Assembly: GCF_000331105.1 (NCBI RefSeq)
Contig: NC_020054.1
Location: 6,703,796-6,767,795, forward strand
Reading direction: 5' to 3'
DNA: 64,000 bases
DNA from: Fibrella aestuarina BUZ 2
GTDB lineage: Bacteria; Bacteroidota; Bacteroidia; Cytophagales; Spirosomataceae
Position numbers and translations under genes: made by a program. The notes under the pieces are model-generated. The model was not told the DNA's origin. It searched no databases and saw nothing but the letters and a program-made list of their open reading frames with translations. This document shows, in pieces, positions 45,282 through 54,499 of this stretch (position 1 is the stretch's first letter; each line of letters starts with the position of its first letter).

Positions 45282-46679
45282 ATGCCCGCTACCACTACAA
45301 CCACACCTGATCTGCTTGATGAGGCCAATCGTCTTGAGGCGGTGAAAAGCTACAACATACTCGACACCCTGCCCGAGCAGGAGTATGACGAGTTGACCCA
45401 GTTAGCGTCGCACATTTGCCAGACACCCATTGCGCTCATCAGCCTGATCGACGAACGTCGACAGTGGTTCAAATCAACCCATGGGCTGGCTATTCAGGAG
45501 TCGCCACGGGCAGTTGCCTTTTGCAATCACACTATCCAGAGCCCGCAGGACGTGTTCGTGGTTCCCGATTCGCGCCTCGACGAACGGTTTGCCGAAAACC
45601 CACTGGTGACCGACGACCCCAACGTTGTTTTCTATGCAGGCGTACCGCTGGTTGATGATCAAGGGTATGCACTTGGCTCCTTGTGTGTTATTGACCGTAA
45701 GCCCAATCAACTAAGTGCGGCTCAACTGTCGGCTCTCAAAGTACTGGCCAAGCAGGTTGTGAATCTGTTTATTCTACGCAAGCAAAACCAGTTGCTGAAT
45801 GCCCATCAGGCAGAAATGCAACAGACCATCACGTACCTGGCTGATACACAGCACCATCTAACCCAAAGCGAGACCAGCTATAGGCAGCTTGCCGAAGAGC
45901 TGGAAGAACGGGTACAGCAACGTACCCAGGAACTGGAACAAGCTAACCGCGAACTCAAACGGTCAAACGATAACCTTCAGCAGTTTGCCTACGTGGCCAG
46001 CCACGATTTGCAGGAGCCGCTGCGGAAGATCCAGTCGTTTGGTGCGCTGCTACAGGAACACCTTGGCAAACACGTTGACGAGCAAGCCGCCGATTACCTG
46101 AATCGGATGATTTCTGCGGCTACCCGGATGTCGCTCCTGATCACTGACCTGTTAACGTTCTCGCGTTTGTCTACCCGGCAGCGACCACCCGAATCGGTTG
46201 ATTTACAAAGAATTGTAGCGAATACCCTGGACACGCTATCGTTGCAGATTAGTCAGCGGAATGCCCAGATTACGGTACAGCCATTACCCACTGTGCTGGG
46301 CGATGAAACGCAACTGACGCAGTTACTCCAGAACCTGTTGTCGAATGCAATCAAGTTCACCCCGCCGGAGCAAACACCGCAGATTCAGATTAGCCATACG
46401 CTCCTGAATAGAGCAGAATTACCGGCTCAATTACGCCCCACAAGTAATGCCGAGCGCTTTCATCAGATCGATGTCCGCGATCAGGGCATTGGGTTTGACC
46501 CCAAATACTTGGATCGCATCTTCCAGGTATTTCAGCGGCTGCACACAAAGCATCAATTTGCGGGTACCGGCATTGGCCTCGCTATTTGCGAGCGTGTGGC
46601 TACCAATCATAGCGGTTGCTTAACTGCCCATAGCCAACCAGGGCAGGGAGCCACTTTTTCGATCTATTTACCCGCTTAA
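45282..46679 (+). CDS. GAF-domain sensor histidine kinase
   Basis: 465 residues, soluble. GAF domain about 20-170 ([46 protein letters not shown]), coiled coil about 180-230, then HisKA with H241 in [14 protein letters not shown] and an HATPase_c domain ([45 protein letters not shown]). The GAF domain with this N-terminal EYDELTQLA segment is the light- or redox-sensing type often seen in cyanobacterial-phytochrome-like kinases, but it lacks the chromophore domains, so its signal is unknown. No response regulator is adjacent, making it an orphan kinase. Confidence 0.92.
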   Translation: MPATTTTTPDLLDEANRLEAVKSYNILDTLPEQEYDELTQLASHICQTPIALISLIDERRQWFKSTHGLAIQESPRAVAFCNHTIQSPQDVFVVPDSRLDERFAENPLVTDDPNVVFYAGVPLVDDQGYALGSLCVIDRKPNQLSAAQLSALKVLAKQVVNLFILRKQNQLLNAHQAEMQQTITYLADTQHHLTQSETSYRQLAEELEERVQQRTQELEQANRELKRSNDNLQQFAYVASHDLQEPLRKIQSFGALLQEHLGKHVDEQAADYLNRMISAATRMSLLITDLLTFSRLSTRQRPPESVDLQRIVANTLDTLSLQISQRNAQITVQPLPTVLGDETQLTQLLQNLLSNAIKFTPPEQTPQIQISHTLLNRAELPAQLRPTSNAERFHQIDVRDQGIGFDPKYLDRIFQVFQRLHTKHQFAGTGIGLAICERVATNHSGCLTAHSQPGQGATFSIYLPA

Positions 46680-47257
46680 TTAAGGTAGTTGCTGCTCATA
46701 GCCTAGCCGGTCATGTCAATGAGTAGCAGAGATTGACGTATATGGCATACCGTTCAACCAGATACTTAGCCTGGCATGACCCAATCGTAATGTAGCCCGA
46801 TCAGGCTTTAGTTGTCCTGGCTTACTGATAGCGGCCGGTTTGCCAATGAGCACCTGCCTATCGGGTGAGTTTGAGCAAGTTGCCGCTCGTAGCGCATTGT
46901 GTGACAAAAAAGCGCTATGCTGACAGGTCACTGGTAGCGCATTTCGTTTGACAAAAACGACCAGTAACGGGTTGTACACAATTCGGCGTTGATACAATCA
47001 TTAGGCTATCACTTACTTTCAAGTATAATTTCAAAACAATGAAGTTATATGACAATACCAATATCATTTGTTAACTTGCTAAATAGTACACATTATTGTC
47101 AATATATCACGTCAATGGCTTGGTGCGGGCAATAACGCACAGATGCTTAAACCGTTGAAACGGCCCTCTTTTGCCAGAGTTCTGCCCTTTCTGATAGAGC
47201 AACTAGTAGCAGGTATACTAAACGGTTATTGTCTATCAATAGCCTCATAAAACATAA

Positions 47258-47288
47258 GATGGGCTGCTGCTGGTAGCAACAACCCATC
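47258..47288 (+). terminator. Terminator-like hairpin 1 of a tandem pair
   Basis: GATGGGCTGCTGCT (47258-47271) pairs with AGCAACAACCCATC (47275-47288) through Watson-Crick and G-U pairs, followed by GTTTCTTTTT. No plus-strand gene lies within 500 bases upstream. Confidence 0.65.
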
Positions 47289-47317
47289 GTTTCTTTTTAG
47301 TTGGATAAAGTAAATTG

Positions 47318-47349
47318 AAAAGCTTCGGTCGTGATGAACTGAAGCTTTT
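47318..47349 (+). terminator. Terminator-like hairpin 2 of a tandem pair
   Basis: AAAAGCTTCGGT (47318-47329) pairs with ACTGAAGCTTTT (47338-47349), loop 8 bases, then TTG. It stands 30 bases after hairpin 1. Confidence 0.7.
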
Positions 47350-47479
47350 TTGTTACTGTGTGATTCATAATAACAATCGCAAATATGAGCTATTAGTTAA
47401 CAAAGGCAAGTCTCCTATTGAGAAAATTATTGATTGAGTGGTCGGTTGCACACTCATGTTCCACAGCAACCAACTGACT

Positions 47480-47501
47480 AACGTACCTGGCCAGGTACGT
47501 T
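47480..47501. repeat. 22-base perfect palindrome of the GGTACGTT motif
   Basis: Two copies of the window-wide octamer face each other: AACGTACCTGG followed directly by CCAGGTACGTT. It is downstream of manC by about 110 bases on the minus strand and may act as its terminator or as a protein-binding site. Confidence 0.8.
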
Positions 47502-47612
47502 GCTGATTCCCTATACAAACAAAGCGTACCGGAACAGGCAATCAGCTAGAGGCTCCTCTACACTGACGACCCGTTTCAGTACGCTTCCAATGTAACACGT
47601 AGCTACTGGCTA

Positions 47613-48689
47613 TTAGACAAACTCGACGCCCCGCTCTTTGGCGTCGGCAACGAATTCTTTCACCTTTTGCTCTTCCTCTTTCCGGCAGATCATCAGTACG
47701 TTGTCATACTCGGCCACAATGTATCCGTCGAGGCCGTTGACCACAACGAGGCGATCTTTGGGTGTTTTGATAATGCAGTTGCGCGTATCATAGAGCATGA
47801 TATGCCCGTCGATCACGTTCAGCTCGTCGCTCTTGTCGGATACTTCATACAATGATTTCCACGTACCCAGATCCGACCAACCGAAGTCGCTCAGCACCAC
47901 GTAGACATTATCGGCCTTTTCCATCACGCCATTGTCGATGGAAATACTTTTGCAAAGCGAGTACGCCTTGTCAACAAACGCCTGCTCATCGCCGGTGTAA
48001 TAAATCGATTTCCCCTCGGTGAAAATCTCGGCGACTTCGGGCAGGTATTCGTTGAACGCTTTGCAGATGCTCTGTACATTCCAGACGAAGATACCCGCGT
48101 TCCAAACGAATTCGCCGCTTTCCACAAACTGCTTGGCTAGTTCGAGGTGGGGCTTTTCGGTAAACGTTTTTACCTTCTTCACCTCGCTTCCCGACTCATC
48201 GTCGGCGATGTATTGGATATACCCGTATCCGGTATCAGGGCGGCTGGGCTGAATTCCGAGCGTTACCAGCACGTCGTTATCCTTCGTGGCGGCCAACGCC
48301 GTCCGGATCGTGCGCTGAAACTCATCCTGCTTCAGAATGATATGGTCGGCCGGCGCCACTACGATATTGGCCTGCGGGTCGCGCTCGGCAATTTTATAAC
48401 AGGCGTAAGCAATGCAGGGGGCCGTATTGCGCGCGACTGGTTCGCACAGAATCTGATCGTCAGACAGCTGCGGTAGCTGTTGCTGGCACAGATCCTTGTA
48501 TTTGTCGCTGGTAACGATGTAAATGTTTTCGGGCGGGCAGATCCCGTCGAACCGATCAGCAGTTTGTTGCAGCAGTGTACGGCCCGTGCCAAGTACATCG
48601 TGGAACTGCTTGGGGTAGGTACTGCGGCTGAATGGCCAGAAACGAGTTCCGACGCCACCTGCCATTATGATAACATATGTGTGATTCAT
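47613..48689 (-). CDS. manC: Mannose-1-phosphate guanylyltransferase
   Basis: 358 residues from the ATG at 48689, so the short single-domain form without the C-terminal isomerase. N-terminal IIMAGGVGTRFWPFSRSTYPKQF is the nucleotidyltransferase signature. VAPADHIIL, FTEKP, FVWNAGIFVW and FGWSDLGTW are the GDP-mannose pyrophosphorylase blocks. It makes GDP-mannose, the donor for mannose, fucose and related sugars of surface glycans. It stands alone, away from the CDP-sugar operon. Confidence 0.93.
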   Translation of the reverse strand: MNHTYVIIMAGGVGTRFWPFSRSTYPKQFHDVLGTGRTLLQQTADRFDGICPPENIYIVTSDKYKDLCQQQLPQLSDDQILCEPVARNTAPCIAYACYKIAERDPQANIVVAPADHIILKQDEFQRTIRTALAATKDNDVLVTLGIQPSRPDTGYGYIQYIADDESGSEVKKVKTFTEKPHLELAKQFVESGEFVWNAGIFVWNVQSICKAFNEYLPEVAEIFTEGKSIYYTGDEQAFVDKAYSLCKSISIDNGVMEKADNVYVVLSDFGWSDLGTWKSLYEVSDKSDELNVIDGHIMLYDTRNCIIKTPKDRLVVVNGLDGYIVAEYDNVLMICRKEEEQKVKEFVADAKERGVEFV

Positions 48690-49047
48690 GAGCAAAAGTC
48701 GACTTATCGCGCCTACTAAACTGCCGACAAGAAAGTTGATACCACAAAAGTAAGCTAAAGGGCTGTTGACCCGGGGTAGCCAGTGGATAATTACGAGCGT
48801 ACGAACCGCTAGTGAGCTCAGAGACAGTCCAATGAAGGAGCGGATATATTATTATTTCATCATAAATTAGGATTTGTTACCAATATTTGACTTAGGTAAC
48901 CGAAAAATAAATTGCTGATTAACAATACATTAACAAAAAAATCAGGCAACTCAACACGTAAATATTTCAATATAAAATTGTACAAAGTGCATATTGTCAG
49001 TATGTTTATCCACCTAATCAGGTTTAACTCACTACAACAAACATCCT
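48690..49047. other. AT-rich intergenic region upstream of manC and a TonB receptor
   Basis: 358 bases of strongly AT-rich DNA carrying both divergent promoters. GTTACC and GGTAAC (near 48878 and 48895) form a short inverted repeat. I find no riboswitch and no complete TAnnTTTG. Confidence 0.5.
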
Positions 49048-52000
49048 ATGCTGAGACACTTACACCTAAAGGCCACGCTTGCTGGCCTGTTTTTTTTGCT
49101 GACTCTCACGGCAGCCTGGGCTCAGACTAAACTATCGGGGCGCATCAGTGACGCCAGTGGTCAGCCGCTGCCCGGTGTCAGCCTGACCGTCAAGGGGCGG
49201 GTATCGGGCACGATTACCGACAGCCGGGGCAATTTTTCGCTGACCACCAACACACCCCCACCGTTTGTGTTGCTGGTAACGTCGGTTGGTTTTAAAGGGC
49301 AGGAGTTAACCGTAAACAGCTCCAACGCCACCTTCGACATAAAACTGGACGAACAACCCCTGCTCGGGCAGGAAGTGGTCGTGGCGGCATCACGCGTGGA
49401 AGAGACCGTGCTCAAATCGCCGGTAGCGGTCGAGAAAATGGACATTCGGGCCATTCGTGAAACTCCCGCCGCCAGCTTTTACGACGGCCTGGCCAATTAC
49501 AAAGGTGTCGACATGGCGGCGCAGGGCCTGCTATTTAAATCCATCAACCTGCGCGGCTTCGGGGCGACCGGTAACCCACGTACGGTGCAGATGATCGATG
49601 GAATGGATAACTCAGCCCCAGGCCTGAACTTCCCGATCGACAACATTGTGGGCATGCCCGAACTAGATGTTGAAAGCGTGGAGATTCTGCCCGGCGCGGC
49701 CTCGGCCCTCTATGGCCCCAACGCCATCAACGGCCTGGTGCTGATGAACAGCAAAAGTCCGTTTCTGTATCAGGGCCTGAGCGCCAACGTACGAGGTGGG
49801 GTAATGAGCGCCAGCAACCGCACGACCGCCAACACGCCTTTCTACGACGGGTCAATCCGGTATGCCAAAGCGTTCAATAACAAGCTGGCGTTTAAAATCA
49901 ACCTGTCGTACATCAAAGCAGACGACTGGCAGGCGACCAATTACAGTAACCTGAACGTAGCGGGTGCCCAAACGGGGATCAACGACCCGGCTCGTGGGCT
50001 AGGCGTAGCCCCTAACTACGACGGCGTCAACACGTACGGCGACGAAGCGCAGGCCAACATACTCACGGTTGCCAATAGCCTTATTTCGGCGGGTCGGTTG
50101 CCGGCTTCAGCGGCAGCACTGTTCCCGAACCGGAGTGTGAGCCGCACGGGCTTCCGCGAAATCGACATGGTCGATTACAACACCAAGAGTTTCAAGTTCA
50201 ACGGCGCTGTGCATTACCGCCTCACCGAAAAGGCTGAGCTCGTGGGTCAGTTCAACTATGGCTACGGCACGACGGTCTATACGGGCACGGGCCGCTATTC
50301 GCTGCGAGGCTTCAGCCTCAGCCAGGCTAAAGTGGAGTTGCGGGGCAGCAACTACACCTTGCGGGCTTATACCACGCAGGAACGCTCGGGCGACTCCTAC
50401 ACGGCCGGTCTAGCCAGCGTATTTATGAACGAGGGTATCAAACCCAGCACGCAGTGGTTTGGCGAGTTTGCCGGGGCATTTGCGCAGGCCCGTGGCGGTG
50501 GTCAGTCTGAAGAGCAGGCTTTCGTGACTGCCCGGACGTTTGCCGACAACAACCCGTTTGCCAGCGGTTTCAACAACGGGGTACGTCCTCAAGCGGGTAC
50601 GGCGGCCTATCAATCGCTGCTCGATACGTACCGCAACCGGCCCATTACGCAGGGTGGCGGCGCTTTCCTCGACAAATCGAATCTGTACCACGCAGAAGGT
50701 GTCTATAACCTGAAAGACAAAATCAAGTTTGTCGACATTCTGCTGGGGGCCAACTACCGCAATTACAGCCTCGGCTCGGAGGGTACGTTGTTTGCCGATC
50801 AGGTAGAGAACCGTAACGGGCGCATCAGCATCAACGAATACGGCGCCTTTGCGCAGGTGGGCAAAAACCTGTTCAGCAACCACCTGAAATTGACGGGTTC
50901 ACTCCGCTACGACAAAAATCAGAACTTCGACGGTCAGTTTACGCCGCGGGTATCGGCCGTGGGTACGTTCGGTGAACACAACATCCGGCTGTCGTACCAG
51001 ACAGGCTTCCGCATCCCGACTACGCAGAACCAGTACATCGATCTGCTGGTACCTAATGCCCGCCTGATCGGAGGCCTACCCGAGTTCTATAATCGCTATA
51101 ATCTGGCCAATTCCTATCCCTTGACCAACGTGCAGGCAGTAGGCGCCGCGATTGAAGCAACCCGCGCTAACCCGGCGACGGAGGTACAGGCCAGAGCCGT
51201 AATTACCCAACAGGTAACGGCCCAGGTAACCGGTGCCGTTCAGCAACTTGTTGCTGCCGGCACTGTCCCAGCTAGTGCATCTGCCGTTGTCATTCAGCAG
51301 CAGGTAGCCGCCGCGCTACCCGCCGCCATTTCAGCCAACGTAGGCAATGTCACGCAACTACTGGCAGTATCAGCCAATTACAACAACCTGAAACCCTACC
51401 AGCGGAAGCCTTTCAAGCCGGAGCGCGTGGCGAACTACGAGATCGGTTATCGGAGCGTATTTGGCAAGAAACTGTTTGTCGATGCCTACTACTACTACAG
51501 CGTATACACCGATTTCATTGGTAACGTAATTCTGCTACAGCCTAAAGCGTCGGTCGCTCCTGGTTTGCTGGAAGAGAAAAGCGGGGTATTTAGCGGCAAT
51601 ACCCGGCAGGTGTATTCATTACCCGCCAATAGCAGCCAGGATATTACTGCCTCGGGCTGGGCACTGGGCCTGAATTACGCACTTGGCCAGGGCTACACGA
51701 TCAACGGTAATATCTCGAACAACAAACTGAACAACTTCACCGCCTCCGACGAAGTGCAGTTTGCGCAGTTCAACACGCCCGCATACCGCTGGAACCTGGG
51801 CTTTACCAAACGCGCCAGCAACAGCTCAAAAATCGGCTTTAGTGTCGCCTTCAAGCATCAGGACGCCTTTGTGTGGGAGGCAGGCTTTGTGCAGCCGTCA
51901 GAAACGGGCGTTCCGTTCTTCTCCAACACGATCGTACCGGCCATCAACAACCTCGATGCGCAGGTTAGCTACAAGGTGAGCAGTCTGAAATCGTTGATCA

Positions 52001-52110
52001 AGATCGGCGCGACCAACATCGGCGGAACGCCTTACATTCAGGCTTATGGCAGCCCGGCGATTGGGTCGATGTATTATGTTGGCCTGACTTTTGACGAACT
52101 GATGCAATAA
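49048..52110 (+). CDS. TonB-dependent receptor with an Ala/Val/Gln-rich insertion
   Basis: 1020 residues. Signal peptide 1-26 (ends in AWAQ), carboxypeptidase-regulatory-like domain about 28-105, then EVVVAASRVEE and a plug with INLRGFGATGNPRTVQMIDGMDN (in parts) and VEILPGAASALYGPNAINGL. The barrel follows. Residues about 692-775 are an unusual stretch rich in A, V and Q (EATRANPATEVQARAVITQQ and onward) that looks like an expanded extracellular loop. No SusD-like gene follows, so the ligand is not necessarily a glycan. The gene ends in a strong hairpin at 52125-52188. Confidence 0.9.
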   Translation: MLRHLHLKATLAGLFFLLTLTAAWAQTKLSGRISDASGQPLPGVSLTVKGRVSGTITDSRGNFSLTTNTPPPFVLLVTSVGFKGQELTVNSSNATFDIKLDEQPLLGQEVVVAASRVEETVLKSPVAVEKMDIRAIRETPAASFYDGLANYKGVDMAAQGLLFKSINLRGFGATGNPRTVQMIDGMDNSAPGLNFPIDNIVGMPELDVESVEILPGAASALYGPNAINGLVLMNSKSPFLYQGLSANVRGGVMSASNRTTANTPFYDGSIRYAKAFNNKLAFKINLSYIKADDWQATNYSNLNVAGAQTGINDPARGLGVAPNYDGVNTYGDEAQANILTVANSLISAGRLPASAAALFPNRSVSRTGFREIDMVDYNTKSFKFNGAVHYRLTEKAELVGQFNYGYGTTVYTGTGRYSLRGFSLSQAKVELRGSNYTLRAYTTQERSGDSYTAGLASVFMNEGIKPSTQWFGEFAGAFAQARGGGQSEEQAFVTARTFADNNPFASGFNNGVRPQAGTAAYQSLLDTYRNRPITQGGGAFLDKSNLYHAEGVYNLKDKIKFVDILLGANYRNYSLGSEGTLFADQVENRNGRISINEYGAFAQVGKNLFSNHLKLTGSLRYDKNQNFDGQFTPRVSAVGTFGEHNIRLSYQTGFRIPTTQNQYIDLLVPNARLIGGLPEFYNRYNLANSYPLTNVQAVGAAIEATRANPATEVQARAVITQQVTAQVTGAVQQLVAAGTVPASASAVVIQQQVAAALPAAISANVGNVTQLLAVSANYNNLKPYQRKPFKPERVANYEIGYRSVFGKKLFVDAYYYYSVYTDFIGNVILLQPKASVAPGLLEEKSGVFSGNTRQVYSLPANSSQDITASGWALGLNYALGQGYTINGNISNNKLNNFTASDEVQFAQFNTPAYRWNLGFTKRASNSSKIGFSVAFKHQDAFVWEAGFVQPSETGVPFFSNTIVPAINNLDAQVSYKVSSLKSLIKIGATNIGGTPYIQAYGSPAIGSMYYVGLTFDELMQ

Positions 52111-52124
52111 AATTTAGTGATCGG

Positions 52125-52188
52125 CTAAGGGCTGATTCTTACGGCTACGTATCCATAGGGCTATGTAACCGTATGGATCAGCCCTTAG
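52125..52188 (+). terminator. Hairpin after the TonB-receptor gene
   Basis: CTAAGGGCTGAT (52125-52136) pairs with ATCAGCCCTTAG (52177-52188). An inner TACGG/CCGTA stem continues the structure. It begins 15 bases after the stop, without a clear run of T. Confidence 0.7.
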
Positions 52189-52392
52189 TCATTGATGATC
52201 AACCATTTTTCTCGTGACGCGCCGCTTTTCAGTTCGTCATAAAGCTGAATGGGCGGCAAGCGGAGATCGAATGTCGATTACCCAGGATAAGTATGTAGCA
52301 ATTTTAATCTCCGCCCAAAGCAGGGAAAATCGTACTGGCTTTCTTTTTGTTTTTCGAAGCTTGCAGCCTGATTACCATACGTCTTTATCCAT

Positions 52393-54414
52393 ATGAAAAA
52401 ATCTATTTACACTCTGCTGCTGCTCTGTGCACTCCTGCCAACCGCAGGACGGGCCCAGGTCACGCAAAAGTTTGCCTGGACAGCGCGGCTGCCTGCTCGA
52501 CCCATTGCCATCGCCACCGACGCTGGGCGCGGCGCCTACGTGCTGCTGGAAGGCAATACCATTCTTCAGATCGACGCGCAGGGGCGCGAACGCTGGAAAC
52601 AAACCTTTACCGATTGGCCAACGATCCGGCGCATCACGACGACGTCGACCGGTCAACTCGTGATGGCGGGGCCCTTCACGGGGCAGTTCACCATCAGCGA
52701 CTCCACGTATAAGCTCAACGAGGACTACGAAACCAGCACGTTTGTAGCCGCCCTCGACAGCAACCACGCCCAGCGCTGGACAACCTACATCATTACGCCC
52801 GACGGGCTGATGAGCCAACCCACCACCCTGGCGACCGACGCCAGCGGGGCCATTCTGGCCTTTGGGCGCCGCTCTGAAAGTGGGAATCCGTTTCTCTGCC
52901 GGTTTGATATGGACGGGCGTTTTCTGGGATCGCGCGTATATGGTGGTCCGGTGGTGCCGGCGCCCGACGCCGTAGCGATGGTAGCCAACTCGGAAGGGCA
53001 GGCGCTGCTGAGCATTACCGAACGCACCCGACAAAGTAGTTCGGGCGTCCTGACTAAAGTGACTGACGATTCGCTTTATTGGACGGCCTACATCGGCGAG
53101 AGCCTCGGCTCCGTGCCCGATCGCCGCTTCGATACCAACCCACTTGACCTGAGTGTCGATCGGCGCGGCAATACGGTCGTATTATCGAACTACACACTTA
53201 CCGACCGGGCCGAAGGGCTGCGCGTCGAGCAGGGGCAGGCGCTGCTCCGCTACGACGCCAGCGGCAAGAACACCTGGTTGAAAACGGGCGTCGTCCGGCC
53301 CGATTCGGCCATGGCAACGGGCCTGGTTGTTGACCCGAGCGGGGCCTTTGTGGTCTTTGGCGGCTATGAAGGCGAGTACACGCCCGAAACCAACACGTAC
53401 AGCAAAGCCGACTACATCAGCCTGGCCGGTTACTCGCCCGAAGGGAACTTGCGCTGGACCACCCGCCTCAACGCCAGCAGCGGCAATGATCACCTCGTCG
53501 ACGTGGTTCGACTGAACAACGGCTCGCTGCTCCTGCTGGGTAGCACCACCGGTACGTTGACGTCGTTGTCAGCCACAGGTACGTCAGAGACTCCGGCTTA
53601 TTTCCTCACGAACTTCCAGCCGTTTGACCTGCAACCGACGACCGCTCAATCGGTGGTGTTGTGCGCCAACGGCCAAACCACGTTACGGGGCAACTACGCT
53701 GGTTATTTTGAACAGCCGCTGACGCTTCAACTGTCCGACGCGACGGGCAGCTTTACCAACCCGCAGACGCTGGCCAACGTACCCATCGGGGTATCGGGCA
53801 GCCTGTTCTCGGTAACGAATTTCGCCGTGACGGTACCCGTTCCAGCGAGTGTGGCTGCCGGCACGTCGTATCAACTTCGGGCCGTATCATCGGTACCGGA
53901 GTATTTGGGCGCGACCATCACGGCTACGGTAGCCCAGGCGCCAGCCATTCCGATGGTGCAACAGGTGGGTGATGAGTTGCTGGCGTCGACCACAGGTACG
54001 TCAGGTGTGACCTATCAATGGTACACGAGCGGTCAGCAGCCCGTTTCGGGCGCAACCGGGGCGCGTTTCCGGCCCACGCAGCCGGGTGCTTATTACGCAG
54101 TCGCGATGGCAGGCGGTTGTCCGTCGCTCGCCTCCGAGGCGCTGCAATTCCTGTTGTTAGCCAACGAACCTACGGTTACGATCTCGGTCTATCCGAACCC
54201 GGTTTCTGACCGTCTGCTGGTTCAATGGCCCGCCGCCATCGCTACCAACGGTCAGCTGGAGCTTACCGACCTGACCGGCCGGACGGTTCGGCAGCAGGCC
54301 CGCACCGGCGAGGTAACCGAACTGAATGTGCGCGACCTTACCACCGGCGTTTACCTCCTCAGCCTGCAAGCCGACGGCCAACCCCGTCAGGTGCATAAGG
54401 TGATGGTGAAGTAA
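52393..54414 (+). CDS. Secreted beta-propeller-like protein with T9SS sorting domain
   Basis: 673 residues. Signal peptide 1-21 (ends in GRAQ). Residues about 25-410 repeat short units such as AYVLLEGNTILQIDAQGRERW and FVVFGGYEGEY, each ending in ALDSN, DMDG or YSPEG turns. This is the pattern of SBBP/delta-60-type beta-propeller repeats. A beta-sandwich stretch follows (about 415-580, VVLCANGQTTLRGNYAG). The C-terminus VSVYPNPVSDRLLV-type segment (here ISVYPNPVSDRLLVQ) to HKVMVK is a type A T9SS sorting domain. Exported through the type IX system and probably anchored on the cell surface. The function is unknown. Confidence 0.87.
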   Translation: MKKSIYTLLLLCALLPTAGRAQVTQKFAWTARLPARPIAIATDAGRGAYVLLEGNTILQIDAQGRERWKQTFTDWPTIRRITTTSTGQLVMAGPFTGQFTISDSTYKLNEDYETSTFVAALDSNHAQRWTTYIITPDGLMSQPTTLATDASGAILAFGRRSESGNPFLCRFDMDGRFLGSRVYGGPVVPAPDAVAMVANSEGQALLSITERTRQSSSGVLTKVTDDSLYWTAYIGESLGSVPDRRFDTNPLDLSVDRRGNTVVLSNYTLTDRAEGLRVEQGQALLRYDASGKNTWLKTGVVRPDSAMATGLVVDPSGAFVVFGGYEGEYTPETNTYSKADYISLAGYSPEGNLRWTTRLNASSGNDHLVDVVRLNNGSLLLLGSTTGTLTSLSATGTSETPAYFLTNFQPFDLQPTTAQSVVLCANGQTTLRGNYAGYFEQPLTLQLSDATGSFTNPQTLANVPIGVSGSLFSVTNFAVTVPVPASVAAGTSYQLRAVSSVPEYLGATITATVAQAPAIPMVQQVGDELLASTTGTSGVTYQWYTSGQQPVSGATGARFRPTQPGAYYAVAMAGGCPSLASEALQFLLLANEPTVTISVYPNPVSDRLLVQWPAAIATNGQLELTDLTGRTVRQQARTGEVTELNVRDLTTGVYLLSLQADGQPRQVHKVMVK

Positions 54415-54417
54415 AAA

Positions 54418-54496
54418 GACCTTCAACGTAAAACGGCCAAGTGGCTGACGCGCTCTGTGAATGCGTCAGCCACTTGGCCGTTTTACGTTGAAGGTC
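54418..54496. repeat. Perfect 34-base-pair inverted repeat between convergent genes
   Basis: The arm 54418-54451 (starts GACCTTCAACG, ends GTGGCTGACGC) is exactly complementary to 54463-54496, loop 11 bases. It begins 4 bases after the T9SS protein stop and ends 4 bases before the purF-type stop. Its length exceeds a usual terminator and it lacks a T-run, so a two-way terminator or an inserted palindrome are both possible. Confidence 0.92.
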
Positions 54497-54499
54497 CTT

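Larger units (their letters stand above)
46680..47612. other. Long intergenic region with two tandem terminator-like hairpins and a palindrome
   Basis: 933 bases without an accepted gene; the 93-residue minus-strand ORF at 46716-46997 looks non-coding. It contains AT-rich DNA (46990-47130), two plus-strand terminators (47258-47349) with no gene before them, and the 22-base palindrome at 47480-47501. A small RNA ending at these terminators is possible. Confidence 0.5.

Noticed and set aside
46716..46997. 93-codon minus-strand ORF in the long intergenic region
   Set aside because: No domain, no hydrophobic pattern, unusual composition; probably chance.
49048..52110. SusC/SusD glycan-uptake locus
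   Set aside because: No SusD-like gene follows any of the three TonB receptors, so I do not call a polysaccharide-utilisation locus.
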